A stretch of 64,000 nt of DNA from Agromyces subbeticus DSM 16689. Lineage in GTDB: Bacteria > Actinomycetota > Actinomycetes > Actinomycetales > Microbacteriaceae. The translations under genes were made by a program, and so were the position numbers. The notes under the pieces are model-generated. The model was not told the DNA's origin, did not search any database, and was given only the letters and a program-made list of their open reading frames with translations. The first letter of the stretch is position 1, and the number at the start of each line of letters is the position of its first letter. The DNA lies in contig NZ_ATXG01000007.1 in the NCBI RefSeq assembly GCF_000421565.1, positions 62,001 to 126,000 on the forward strand, given 5' to 3'. Positions 20,784-29,538 of this stretch are shown piece after piece.

Positions 20784-20789
20784 AATGTA
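20784..20789 (-). promoter_or_regulatory. -10 box for leaderless prmC
   Basis: On the minus strand TACATT is followed by seven bases and the GTG at 20776. The divergent cysK promoter (TAGGCT near 20819) lies just beyond it. Confidence 0.4.
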
Positions 20790-20864
20790 ACGCACTCGCC
20801 TGCGCCGCGGCCGAACCCTAGGCTTGGCCCCGTCGTCCACCACCAGAACCCGAGAGGCAAGCCA

Positions 20865-21800
20865 ATGGCGCAGATCTACGAGAACATCACCGAGGTCGTC
20901 GGCCGCACTCCGCTCGTGCGCCTGAACCGGCTCACCGAGGGCGCAGGCGCCACGGTGCTCGCCAAGCTCGAGTTCTACAACCCCGCGGCCAGCGTGAAGG
21001 ACCGCATCGGTGTGGCCATCATCGACGCCGCCGAGAAGTCCGGCGCACTCGTCGCCGGCGGCACCATCGTCGAGGGCACGAGCGGCAACACCGGCATCGC
21101 GCTCGCCCTCGTCGGCGCGGCCCGCGGCTACCGCGTGATCCTCACGATGCCCGAGACGATGAGCATCGAGCGCCGTGTGCTGCTGCGCGCCTACGGTGCC
21201 GAGATCGTGCTCACCCCCGGCTCAGAGGGCATGAAGGGCGCCGTCGCGAAGGCGAACGAGATCGTCGAGGCGACCCCGGGCGCCGTGCTCGCCCGCCAAT
21301 TCGAGAACGAGGCGAACCCCGCGATCCACCACTCGACGACCGGCCCCGAGATCTGGGCCGACACCGACGGCGCCGTCGACATCTTCGTCGCCGGCATCGG
21401 CACGGGCGGCACCATCACCGGCGCCGGGCGCTACCTCAAGGAGCAGAACAGCGGCGTGCAGGTCATCGCCGTCGAGCCGGCCGACTCCCCCATCCTGACG
21501 CAGGGCACGCCCGGTCCGCACAAGATCCAGGGCCTCGGCGCCAACTTCGTGCCCGACATCCTCGACCGCGAGGTCTACGACGAGGTCATCGACGTCGCCA
21601 CGAGCGACGCCATCGCGACGGCCCGCGCGCTCGCGACCGACGAGGCCATCCTCGGCGGCATCTCCTCCGGCGCGGCCGTCTGGGCCGCGCTCGAGGTCGC
21701 GAAGCGCCCCGAGAACGACGGCAAGACGATCGTCGTCATCGTGCCCGACTTCGGTGAGCGCTACGTCTCGACCGTGCTCTACGAAGACCTCCGCGACTGA
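20865..21800 (+). CDS. cysK: Cysteine synthase A (O-acetylserine sulfhydrylase)
   Basis: Makes cysteine from O-acetylserine and sulfide. The protein has 311 residues, with the PLP lysine K45 in [11 protein letters not shown], the substrate loop [12 protein letters not shown] and the phosphate-binding [18 protein letters not shown] precedes the ATG. cysE follows on the same strand, but a perfect 12-bp hairpin separates them, so cysE may be expressed partly separately. CysE ends in isoleucine, the residue that docks in the CysK active site in the cysteine synthase complex. Confidence 0.96.
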   Translation: MAQIYENITEVVGRTPLVRLNRLTEGAGATVLAKLEFYNPAASVKDRIGVAIIDAAEKSGALVAGGTIVEGTSGNTGIALALVGAARGYRVILTMPETMSIERRVLLRAYGAEIVLTPGSEGMKGAVAKANEIVEATPGAVLARQFENEANPAIHHSTTGPEIWADTDGAVDIFVAGIGTGGTITGAGRYLKEQNSGVQVIAVEPADSPILTQGTPGPHKIQGLGANFVPDILDREVYDEVIDVATSDAIATARALATDEAILGGISSGAAVWAALEVAKRPENDGKTIVVIVPDFGERYVSTVLYEDLRD

Positions 21801-21812
21801 ACGCCGGGCGAA

Positions 21813-21841
21813 GGCGTCGCTCCGCGTGCCGGAGCGACGCC
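21813..21841 (+). terminator. 12-bp hairpin between cysK and cysE
   Basis: GGCGTCGCTCCG (21813-21824) pairs perfectly with CGGAGCGACGCC (21830-21841) around CGTGC. No T-run follows. It may terminate or attenuate transcription from cysK into cysE. Confidence 0.6.
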
Positions 21842-21882
21842 GGTGTCATGGTGCGTCCGAGCGACGCCCGGACTGATTGACT

Positions 21883-22467
21883 ATGCGAGTGAGCTTCTTC
21901 CGAGCGCTCCGCGAGGACATCGCGACGGCGCGCGCCCATGACCCCGCATCGCGAAGCGATGTCGAGGTGTTCCTCGCATACTCGGGACTGCACGCGATCT
22001 GGGGCTATCGGCTCACGCACTCGCTCTGGCAGGCCGGACTTCGGCTGCCAGCGCGCATCATCTCGCAGCTGTGCCGCTTCCTCACCGGTGTCGAGATCCA
22101 CCCCGGTGCCACGATCGGGCGCCGCTTCTTCATCGACCACGGCATGGGCGTCGTGATCGGCGAGACGGCGATCGTCGGCGACGACGTCATGCTGTACCAC
22201 GGCGTGACCCTCGGCGGAAAGGCGGCACGTGGCGCCGATCGCGGGGCCAAGCGGCATCCGACGCTCGGCGACGGCGTGACCGTCGGCGCCGGTGCCAAGG
22301 TGCTCGGCGATATCACGATCGGCGCGTGGAGCGCCATCGGCGCGAACGCCGTCGTCACGAAGGATGCACCTGAGCACTCGCTCGTCGTGGGCATCCCGGC
22401 GACGTTCAAGCCGCTCTCGCACGAGACGGCCGACGCGGCACGCGGCATCCACGACTGGCACATCTGA
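21883..22467 (+). CDS. cysE: Serine O-acetyltransferase
   Basis: Acetylates serine as the first step of cysteine synthesis. The protein has 194 residues, with the short actinobacterial N-terminal domain and a left-handed beta helix of hexapeptide repeats ([46 protein letters not shown]). The sequence ends HDWHI. The C-terminal Ile is what inserts into CysK in the classical complex. Start choice between 21877 (TTG) and 21883 (ATG) is not certain, and no clear Shine-Dalgarno is seen. Confidence 0.94.
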   Translation: MRVSFFRALREDIATARAHDPASRSDVEVFLAYSGLHAIWGYRLTHSLWQAGLRLPARIISQLCRFLTGVEIHPGATIGRRFFIDHGMGVVIGETAIVGDDVMLYHGVTLGGKAARGADRGAKRHPTLGDGVTVGAGAKVLGDITIGAWSAIGANAVVTKDAPEHSLVVGIPATFKPLSHETADAARGIHDWHI

Positions 22468-22483
22468 GTCCTGCCCTGAACGG

Positions 22484-22520
22484 CGGATGCCCCGGACACT
22501 CGAGGTGTCCGGGGCATCCG
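22484..22520. terminator. 16-bp perfect hairpin between convergent cysE and prfA
   Basis: CGGATGCCCCGGACAC (22484-22499) pairs perfectly with GTGTCCGGGGCATCCG (22505-22520) around TCGAG. It serves both converging genes and is built on the recurrent GGATGCC/GGCATCC word. Confidence 0.8.
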
Positions 22521-22540
22521 TTCGTTGCGGTCGGCCGCTG

Positions 22541-23617
22541 CTACTGATCGCCGAGGTGCGCCAGGCGTGCCTCTTCATCGGCCTGGATGGCCGACTCGAC
22601 GATCGGGTCGAGGGCACCGTTCATGACGCCGTCGAGGTTGTAGGCCTTGTAGCCGGTGCGGTGGTCGGCGATGCGGTTCTCTGGGAAGTTGTACGTGCGG
22701 ATGCGCTCCGAGCGGTCCATCGAGCGGATCTGCGACTTGCGGGCGTCGGACGCCGCCGCCGCGATCTCCTCCTGCTGACGGGCGAGGATGCGAGCGCGCA
22801 GCACGCGCATCGCCGCCTCACGGTTCTGCAGTTGCGACTTCTCGTTCTGCATCGACACGACGATGCCCGTCGGAAGGTGCGTGATGCGCACCGCCGAGTC
22901 GGTCGTGTTGACCGACTGGCCGCCGGGGCCCGACGAGCGGTAGACGTCGATCTTCAGGTCGTTCTGGCTGATGTCGACCTCTTCGGGCTCGTCGACCTCT
23001 GGGAAGACGAGCACGCCCGTCGTGGAGGTGTGGATGCGCCCCTGCGTCTCGGTGACCGGCACGCGCTGCACGCGGTGCACGCCGCCCTCGTACTTCAGGT
23101 GCGCCCAGACGCCCTGCGAAGGGTCGGTGGCGTTGGACTTGATCGCCACCTGTACATCTTTGTAACCGCCGAGATCCGACTCGTTTTGATCGAGCAGCTC
23201 GACCTTCCAGCCCTTCGACTGCGCGTACTGGATGTACATGCGCAACAGGTCGGCCGCGAAGAGGGCGCTCTCGGCGCCGCCCTCGCCGCCCTTGATCTCC
23301 ATGATCACGTCGCGACCGTCGTCGGGATCGCGCGGGATCAGCAGTCGCCGAAGCCGCTCCTGCGCCGTGGCGAGCCCCTCTTCGAGACCGGGCACCTCTT
23401 CGGCGAACGCCTCATCTTCTTTCGCGAGCTCCCGTGCTGCGGCGAGGTCGTCTTGTGCTTCGAGCCACGCCGAGTGCGCGGCGGCGATGCGGCTCAACTC
23501 GGCGTACCGCCGGTTGACCCGCTTCGCGCGCGCGGCGTCGGCATGCAGCGCCGGGTCGGCGAGCTCCTCTTGGAGCTGCGCGTGCTCGGCGAGCAGACTC
23601 TGGACGGACTCGAACAC
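22541..23617 (-). CDS. prfA: Peptide chain release factor 1
   Basis: Reads UAA and UAG. The 358-residue protein carries the catalytic GGQ (residues 232-234) in [12 protein letters not shown], the PrmC target, and the codon-recognition tripeptide PVT in [14 protein letters not shown], which marks RF1 and not RF2. It lies 7 bases after the rho stop in the same orientation. Confidence 0.96.
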   Translation of the reverse strand: MFESVQSLLAEHAQLQEELADPALHADAARAKRVNRRYAELSRIAAAHSAWLEAQDDLAAARELAKEDEAFAEEVPGLEEGLATAQERLRRLLIPRDPDDGRDVIMEIKGGEGGAESALFAADLLRMYIQYAQSKGWKVELLDQNESDLGGYKDVQVAIKSNATDPSQGVWAHLKYEGGVHRVQRVPVTETQGRIHTSTTGVLVFPEVDEPEEVDISQNDLKIDVYRSSGPGGQSVNTTDSAVRITHLPTGIVVSMQNEKSQLQNREAAMRVLRARILARQQEEIAAAASDARKSQIRSMDRSERIRTYNFPENRIADHRTGYKAYNLDGVMNGALDPIVESAIQADEEARLAHLGDQ

Positions 23618-23624
23618 GCGAGCC

Positions 23625-25799
23625 TCAGCGGTGGTCGGTCTCGTGCCCGTGCGAGTTGCCGTGACCGGCGGCGACCGGCATCGACTTCTGCATGAGCATG
23701 AGGAACTCGACGTTCGACTGCGTCTCCTTCAACCGGCCGAGCACCGCTTCGAGCGCGCCCTGCGGCTCGAGGCCGGCGAGGGCGCGACGCAGCTTCCAGG
23801 TGATCTTGACCTCGTCGGGCGAGAGCAGCATCTCTTCGCGGCGGGTCGACGACGCGTTGACGTCGACGGCCGGGAAGATGCGCTTGTCGGCGAGCTGACG
23901 CGAGAGGCGCAGCTCGGAGTTGCCCGTGCCCTTGAACTCCTCGAAGATCACCTCGTCCATCTTCGAGCCCGTCTCGACGAGCGCCGTGGCGAGGATGGTG
24001 AGCGAGCCGCCGTTCTCGATGTTGCGCGCAGCGCCGAAGAACCGCTTCGGCGGGTACAGCGCCGAGGCGTCGACACCGCCCGAGAGGATGCGACCGGATG
24101 CCGGTGCGGCCAGGTTGTAGGCACGGCCGAGTCGCGTGATCGAATCGAGCAGCACGACGACGTCGTGACCGAGCTCGACGAGGCGCTTCGCACGTTCGAT
24201 GGCGAGCTCGGCGACCGTCGTGTGGTCTTCGGCCGGACGGTCGAAGGTCGAGGCGATGACCTCGCCCTTCACCGTGCGCTGCATGTCGGTGACCTCTTCG
24301 GGGCGCTCGTCGACGAGCACGACCATGAGGTGGACCTCGGGGTTGTTGATCGAGATGGCGTTCGCGATCTGCTGCAGCACGATCGTCTTGCCCGCCTTCG
24401 GGGGCGCCACGATGAGACCGCGCTGGCCCTTGCCGATGGGGGCCACGAGGTCGATGATGCGCTGCGTGAGCTTGGTGGGCTCGGTCTCGAGGCGCAGACG
24501 CTCCTGCGGGTACAGCGGCGTCAGGTCTTGGAAGTCGACGCGCGCCGCCGCCTCGTCGCCGGTCTGGCCGTTGACGGAGTCGACCTTGACGAGTGCGTTG
24601 TACTTCTGGCGGCTCGAGGAGTCACTGTCGCGCGGCTGCTTGATGGCACCGACGACGGCGTCGCCCTTGCGCAGGTGGTACTTCTTCACCTGGCCGAGGG
24701 AGACGTAGACGTCGCTCGGGCCGGGAAGGTAGCCGGTGGTGCGCACGAACGCGTAGTTGTCGAGCACGTCGAGGATGCCCGCGATGGGGATCAGCACGTC
24801 GTCGTCGAGGATCTCGGGCTCGAGCTCGTCGCCGACGCCGCCACCCTGGCCACGACGCTTGCGGTCGCGGTAGCGATTGCGCCGTCCGCCTTCGCCATCG
24901 AGCTGCTGCTGGTTGTCGCGAGCCTGCGGGTCGCGAGCGCGACCGTCGTTCTGCTGCGTGGCCTTGTCGGTGTCGCCGCCCTGACGGGGCTCGCCGGACT
25001 TGCCGGCCTGCTCCTCGCCGCGGCGACCCTGCTGCTCGCCATTACGGCCACTCTGCTGCTCGCCGTTGCGGCCCTGCTGCTCGCCGTTCTGGCGGCCGGT
25101 GGGGCGCTCGTCGGACTTCGGCTCTGCCTTCTGGGCATCGGCGCCGCGCTCACCGCGTTCGGCTCGTTCGCCGCCACGACGGCCGCGATTGCGACCGCGC
25201 CCCTGACGGGGCTCCTCGGCGGGGGCGGCGTCGCCCTCGGCCTCGGCGGGCTGCGCTGCACGCGCGCCTTCGCCGGTCGCCGCGGCGAGCTCTTCGCGCA
25301 CGGCGGCGCGAGCCGCCTCACGGGCGTCATCGGTCTCGGGCACGAGCGCGGCCCCGGCGTCGCCGCCGTTGACGTGCTGCACGGCGGCAGTGGTCGCGCT
25401 CGTCGCACGACGGGGCTGGCGGCGCTGCCGGGTCGGAGCGGCCTCGACCGCGGGAGCGGCGTCGGTCGACACCGCGTCGGCGGCGACGTCCGCTGCCGGA
25501 GCCTTCGCGGCACGGGGCTCGCGCCGCGTCACCGGCTCGGCGGCCGCGGGCACATCGAGCTCGACGGGCGCGCTGACGGGAGCGTCGGGCGTCGCAGTCG
25601 CGACCGGCTCCTCGACGGCGGCGGGTGCGCCGCCGGCTGCTTCCTGATAGGCGGAGATCAACTCCACGAGTTCTCCTTTTCGGCGCTTGCCGCCCGCGAG
25701 GCCGAGGGACGCAGCAAGCTCTTGGAGCTCGGCGACCTTGAGGGCGGACAGACGGGCGGTGTTGGCCACGCGATCGGCGTGGTCGATTCCGTTGGTCAC
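23625..25799 (-). CDS. rho: Transcription termination factor Rho with long disordered insert
   Basis: Hexameric RNA-dependent ATPase that ends transcription. From the GTG at 25799 it has 724 residues, against 419 in E. coli. The Rho_N domain ([20 protein letters not shown]) is followed by about 280 residues of Ala/Glu/Arg/Gly/Gln/Asn-rich sequence, then the RNA-binding cold-shock domain ([20 protein letters not shown]) and the ATPase with [19 protein letters not shown] chose this GTG because AAAGGA precedes it and the Rho_N domain begins soon after. The insert contains near-tandem GEQQGRN units. Confidence 0.96.
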   Translation of the reverse strand: MTNGIDHADRVANTARLSALKVAELQELAASLGLAGGKRRKGELVELISAYQEAAGGAPAAVEEPVATATPDAPVSAPVELDVPAAAEPVTRREPRAAKAPAADVAADAVSTDAAPAVEAAPTRQRRQPRRATSATTAAVQHVNGGDAGAALVPETDDAREAARAAVREELAAATGEGARAAQPAEAEGDAAPAEEPRQGRGRNRGRRGGERAERGERGADAQKAEPKSDERPTGRQNGEQQGRNGEQQSGRNGEQQGRRGEEQAGKSGEPRQGGDTDKATQQNDGRARDPQARDNQQQLDGEGGRRNRYRDRKRRGQGGGVGDELEPEILDDDVLIPIAGILDVLDNYAFVRTTGYLPGPSDVYVSLGQVKKYHLRKGDAVVGAIKQPRDSDSSSRQKYNALVKVDSVNGQTGDEAAARVDFQDLTPLYPQERLRLETEPTKLTQRIIDLVAPIGKGQRGLIVAPPKAGKTIVLQQIANAISINNPEVHLMVVLVDERPEEVTDMQRTVKGEVIASTFDRPAEDHTTVAELAIERAKRLVELGHDVVVLLDSITRLGRAYNLAAPASGRILSGGVDASALYPPKRFFGAARNIENGGSLTILATALVETGSKMDEVIFEEFKGTGNSELRLSRQLADKRIFPAVDVNASSTRREEMLLSPDEVKITWKLRRALAGLEPQGALEAVLGRLKETQSNVEFLMLMQKSMPVAAGHGNSHGHETDHR
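24980..25110 (-). repeat. Tandem repeats coding a Gln/Asn/Gly/Arg-rich stretch in Rho
   Basis: The DNA repeats CTGCTGCTCGCC-type units of about 21-27 bases, coding variants of NGEQQGR. They lie inside the disordered insert. Such units can change in number by slippage, so length variation between strains is expected. Confidence 0.7.
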
Positions 25800-26171
25800 T
25801 GGGTGGGTTCCTTTCCCCTGACGCAAGAGTTGCGGATCCAGGAGAGCTGATCGCTTGCACGAACGATGTCGGTGCGCACGATGGCGCAGACATGCGCGAG
25901 AGCGAAAGCAATAGATTGCCGGGAATTGCACGAGCGAGCGGGGAACGCGAACAGTGCGTCGCCTGCCGGGTGCGCTGTCAGTCTACCATCACCGAACCAC
26001 TCGTCCCGACACGCGACGCGCCCGTGGAGAGCGGATGCCGCGGGCTGCCGCCTTGCGCTCTCCGGTATTCCGCGAGAGGCGGCGTCACCTTTCCGGATCT
26101 TCCGGGGACGCCTCGCGGCGCTGGAGCGCCGCGGAGGCTACGGCTGCCGCCTTTCGCGACGGTACAGAACG
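25800..26171. other. 372-base gene-free region between thrB and rho
   Basis: No plausible gene is seen. On the thrB side are three stem-loops: GGAGAGCG/CGCTCTCC ends at 26026-26033 and 26056-26063, a bulged 12-bp stem at 26110-26138, and the thrB terminator. On the rho side, a leader of about 100-190 bases precedes the rho GTG and includes GCAATAGATTGC at 25908-25919, near which the rho promoter probably lies. Rho genes often autoregulate through a long leader; that role here is inference. Confidence 0.5.
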
Positions 26172-26193
26172 CTACGCGTTCTGTACCGTCGCG
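26155..26193 (-). terminator. 18-bp hairpin overlapping the end of thrB
   Basis: CGCGACGGTACAGAACGC (26155-26172) pairs perfectly with GCGTTCTGTACCGTCGCG (26176-26193) around a 3-base loop. The upstream arm encodes the last thrB codons and the stop codon touches the loop, so coding and terminator functions overlap. Confidence 0.75.
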
Positions 26194-27134
26194 CCCTTGA
26201 AGTCGACGGCGAGGGGCAGTGCCTGCCAGGCGGTGTCGGCAGAGGCTTCGACCAGGGCGATGGCCGCGGCACGCTCGCTCGGATCGCTCGCGAGCACGAG
26301 GATCGAAGGGCCGGCGCCCGACACGACGGCGGGATGCCCCGCCTCGCGCAGCATGCGGATGAGACGGTCGGTCTCGGGCATCGCCTTCGCACGGTAGTGC
26401 TGGTGCAGCTTGTCCTCCGTGGCCTGGAAGAGCAGTTCGGGGCTCTGGATGAGCGCGGCGATGAGCAGCGCCGAACGCGAGACGTTGAACACGGCGTCTT
26501 CGTGCGGCACCGACTCGGGCTGCAGCGAGCGGGCGAGCGCCGTCGACATCTCGTGCTCGGGCACGAGCACGAGGGGCGAGACGCCGCGGTGCACGATGAG
26601 CTTCTTGTGGCGCGGCCCGTCGGGGGTGACCCAGGCGATGGTCAGGCCGCCGAAGAGCGCCGGCGCGACATTGTCGGGGTGCCCCTCGAGCTCGGTCGCG
26701 AGGTCGAGCAGTTCATCGGCGCTGAACTCGACGATGCCCTCGAGCAGCCCCTTGGCCGCCACCACGCCGGCGACGATCGCCGCGCCAGAGGAACCGAGGC
26801 CACGACCGTGCGGGATGCGGTTGTGCGCCACGAGCTTCAGCGGCGGCAGGGCGACTCCGGCCCGCGCGAAGGTGTGCGCGATCGCCCGCACCACGAGGTG
26901 CGACTCGTCGAGCGGCACCTCGCCCTCGCCCACGCCGTGCACCTCGATGTCGAGGCCGGGAGCATCCCGAACCGAGACCTCGAGGTCGTCGTACCTGGCG
27001 AGCGCGAGACCGAGGGTGTCGAAACCGGGGCCGAGATTGGCCGAGGTCGCCGGCACCTTCACGAGCACGTGACGCCCGGCGAGCGACGTGGCACCCGCCT
27101 CGGGGCCTGCGCCGGCTTCGACCGCGGCGGTCAT
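26172..27134 (-). CDS. thrB: Homoserine kinase
   Basis: Phosphorylates homoserine for threonine synthesis. A GHMP kinase of 320 residues with VKVPATSANLGPGFDTLGLA near the N-terminus and the ATP loop PHGRGLGSSGAAIVAG. An N-terminal extension of about 20 residues precedes the domain. The ATG overlaps the thrC stop (ATGA). Last gene of lysA-hom-thrC-thrB. Confidence 0.95.
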   Translation of the reverse strand: MTAAVEAGAGPEAGATSLAGRHVLVKVPATSANLGPGFDTLGLALARYDDLEVSVRDAPGLDIEVHGVGEGEVPLDESHLVVRAIAHTFARAGVALPPLKLVAHNRIPHGRGLGSSGAAIVAGVVAAKGLLEGIVEFSADELLDLATELEGHPDNVAPALFGGLTIAWVTPDGPRHKKLIVHRGVSPLVLVPEHEMSTALARSLQPESVPHEDAVFNVSRSALLIAALIQSPELLFQATEDKLHQHYRAKAMPETDRLIRMLREAGHPAVVSGAGPSILVLASDPSERAAAIALVEASADTAWQALPLAVDFKGATVQNA

Positions 27135-28231
27135 GAGCGCAGCCCGAGCACCGAGGCGATCTGCGCGGTGTCGACCGGGACGATGACCGGCTGAACATCG
27201 GAGCCGTCTGCGGTGCGCAGTGCCCACTGCGGGTCCTTCAGGCCGTGGCCGGTGACCGTCAGCACGACCCGGGCACCCGCGGGGATCGCGCCGGCAGCCG
27301 AACGCTCGAGGAGGCCCGCAACCGAGATGGCCGACGCCGGCTCGACGAAGATTCCGACCTCGGCGGAGAGGATGCGCTGCGCCTCGAGGATCTTGTCGTC
27401 CTCGATGGCGCCGAAGTAGCCGTCGGACGCGTCGCGCGCCTCGAGGGCGAGCTCCCACGAGGCCGGGTTCCCGATGCGGATGGCGCTCGCGATCGTGTCG
27501 GGGTCGCGCACGACCTCGCCGCGCACGATCGGCGCGGAGCCCGCGGCCTGGAAGCCGAACATGCGGGGCAGTCGAGTGGCGTTTCCGGCCGCGATGTCTT
27601 CGCGGTACCCGCGCGTGTACGCCGTGTAGTTGCCCGCGTTGCCGACCGGGATGAAGTGGAAGTCGGGCGCATCGCCGAGCACCTCGACGACCTCGAAGGC
27701 CGCGGTCTTCTGGCCCTCGATGCGGTCGTTGTTCACCGAGTTCACGAGGTGAACCGGGTAGTTCTCGGCGAGATCGCGGGCGATGTCGAGGCAATCGTCG
27801 AAGTTGCCCTGCACCTGCAGCAGCTCGGCGTTGTGGGCGATGGCCTGGCTGAGCTTGCCCATCGCGATCTTGCCCTCGGGCACGAGCACGGCGGCCTTGA
27901 TGCCCGCGTGCGTGGCATACGCCGCGGCCGACGCCGAGGTGTTGCCGGTCGAGGCGCAGATGACGACCTTCGCGCCGTGCTCGACGGCCTTGGTGACGGC
28001 CATGGTCATGCCGCGGTCCTTGAAGGAACCCGTGGGGTTCATGCCCTCGAACTTGACCCAGACGTCGGCACCGGTGCGGGCCGAGAGCGCCGGCGCCGGC
28101 AGGAGCGGCGTGCCGCCCTCGCCGAGCGTCACGACCGGCGTGGCATCGGTGACGTCGAGGCGGTGGGCGTATTCGCGGATGACGCCGCGCCACTGACGCG
28201 AGTCGGCCTTGGGGCTGATGGGGGTGTTCAC
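27131..28231 (-). CDS. thrC: Threonine synthase
   Basis: Converts phosphohomoserine to threonine. The 366-residue PLP enzyme of the short actinobacterial form has K71 in GMNPTGSFKDRGM and the phosphate loop near HFIPVGNAGNYTAY. The GTG start overlaps the hom stop (GTGA). The stop overlaps the thrB ATG. Confidence 0.96.
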   Translation of the reverse strand: MNTPISPKADSRQWRGVIREYAHRLDVTDATPVVTLGEGGTPLLPAPALSARTGADVWVKFEGMNPTGSFKDRGMTMAVTKAVEHGAKVVICASTGNTSASAAAYATHAGIKAAVLVPEGKIAMGKLSQAIAHNAELLQVQGNFDDCLDIARDLAENYPVHLVNSVNNDRIEGQKTAAFEVVEVLGDAPDFHFIPVGNAGNYTAYTRGYREDIAAGNATRLPRMFGFQAAGSAPIVRGEVVRDPDTIASAIRIGNPASWELALEARDASDGYFGAIEDDKILEAQRILSAEVGIFVEPASAISVAGLLERSAAGAIPAGARVVLTVTGHGLKDPQWALRTADGSDVQPVIVPVDTAQIASVLGLRS

Positions 28232-29538
28232 ACTGTTCCTTCGACTCGGAGGACGGACGCGACGGATGCGACGACGGGGCTCTGGGCGAGGGCGGCGACG
28301 GTCTCGGCGAGCGCGGACTCCTTCGCCTCGTGCGTCCCGATGACCAGCGTAGCCCGGTCGGACCCCTCGCTGACGGTCTGCTGCAGTTGCTCGACCGAGA
28401 CGCCGTGCTCGGCGAAGGTGTGCGCGATCTGCTCGAGCACTCCAGGTTCGTCGGCGACCTCGAGCGTGATGGCGTAGCGCGTGCTGATGCGGCCGATCTC
28501 GAGCACCGGCAGCTCGGCGTGCGTCGACTCGGCCATGCCAGGGCCGCCGATGACGTGCCGGCGCGCGATCGCGACGAGGTCGCCGAGCACGGCGGAGGCC
28601 GTGGGCACTCCCCCGGCGCCGGCGCCGTAGAACATGAGCGGTCCGGCGGCGGATGCCTCGACGAACACGGCATTGTTCGCCCCGTGCACCGCGGCGAGCG
28701 GGTGGCTGCGCGGCACGAGCGCGGGATACACGCGCGCAGAGACGCCCTCTTCGCCCGTCTCGGCGTCGGTGAGCCGCTCGCAGATGGCGAGGAGCTTGAC
28801 GACGTAGCCCGCGCGTCGGGCGGACTCCACCTGATCGGCCGAGATGCCGGTGATGCCCTCGCGATGCACCGACTCGACGGACACGCTCGTGTGGAAGGCG
28901 AGGCTCGCGAGAATGGCGGCCTTCTGCGCGGCGTCGTAGCCGCCGATGTCGGCGGTGGGGTCGGCCTCGGCGTAGCCGAGCTCCGTCGCGGTCGCGAGAG
29001 CGTCTTCGAGCGAGGCGCCCGTCTGGTCCATGCGGTCGAGGATGAAGTTCGTGGTGCCGTTGACGATGCCGAGGATGCGCTCGACGCGGTCGCCGGCGAG
29101 GCTGTCGCGCAGCGGCCGGATGATCGGGATGGCGCCGGCGACGGCGGCCTCGTACGAGAGTTGGGCGCCCACCTGTTCGGCGGCCGCGAAGAGCTCGGGG
29201 CCGTGGCTCGCCACGAGTGCCTTGTTGCCGGTGACGACATCGGCCCCAGAGGCGATCGCCTGCAGCACGAGCGTGCGCGCCGGCTCGATGCCGCCCATGA
29301 GCTCGATGACGATGTCGGAGCCGAGGATGAGCGCGTCGGCGTCGGTCGTCAGCAGCTCGCGCGGCAGCTCGGTGTCCCGCTTGGCGTCGACGTCGCGCAC
29401 GGCGATGCCGACGAGCTCGATGCGGGCGCCGATGCGCTGCGCCAGCTCATCGGAGTGCTCGAGCAGCAACCGGGCCACCTGGGAGCCGACCGAGCCAGCG
29501 CCGAGCAGGCCCACTCGAATGGAGCGGTACTCGATCAT
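28228..29538 (-). CDS. hom: Homoserine dehydrogenase
   Basis: Reduces aspartate semialdehyde to homoserine, the branch to threonine and methionine. The 436-residue protein has a Rossmann start VGLLGAGSVGSQVARLL, the catalytic block GTTNFILDRM with ELGYAEADPTADIGGYDAAQ, and a C-terminal ACT domain (EVADEPGVLEQIAHTFAEHG) that usually mediates threonine inhibition. Overlaps lysA by 4 bases (ATGA). Confidence 0.97.
   Translation of the reverse strand: MIEYRSIRVGLLGAGSVGSQVARLLLEHSDELAQRIGARIELVGIAVRDVDAKRDTELPRELLTTDADALILGSDIVIELMGGIEPARTLVLQAIASGADVVTGNKALVASHGPELFAAAEQVGAQLSYEAAVAGAIPIIRPLRDSLAGDRVERILGIVNGTTNFILDRMDQTGASLEDALATATELGYAEADPTADIGGYDAAQKAAILASLAFHTSVSVESVHREGITGISADQVESARRAGYVVKLLAICERLTDAETGEEGVSARVYPALVPRSHPLAAVHGANNAVFVEASAAGPLMFYGAGAGGVPTASAVLGDLVAIARRHVIGGPGMAESTHAELPVLEIGRISTRYAITLEVADEPGVLEQIAHTFAEHGVSVEQLQQTVSEGSDRATLVIGTHEAKESALAETVAALAQSPVVASVASVLRVEGTV

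Noticed and set aside
19892..20860. PrmC starting upstream at 20860
   Set aside because: The added residues run through the divergent cysK promoter and do not match PrmC N-termini.
24980..25110. Possible CRISPR-like repeat
   Set aside because: Repeats are in frame, of varying length and have no unique spacers; they code for the Rho insert.
23232..25850. 872-codon open frame on the plus strand opposite rho
   Set aside because: High-GC codon bias leaves antisense frames open. The translation is low-complexity and overlaps a confident gene.
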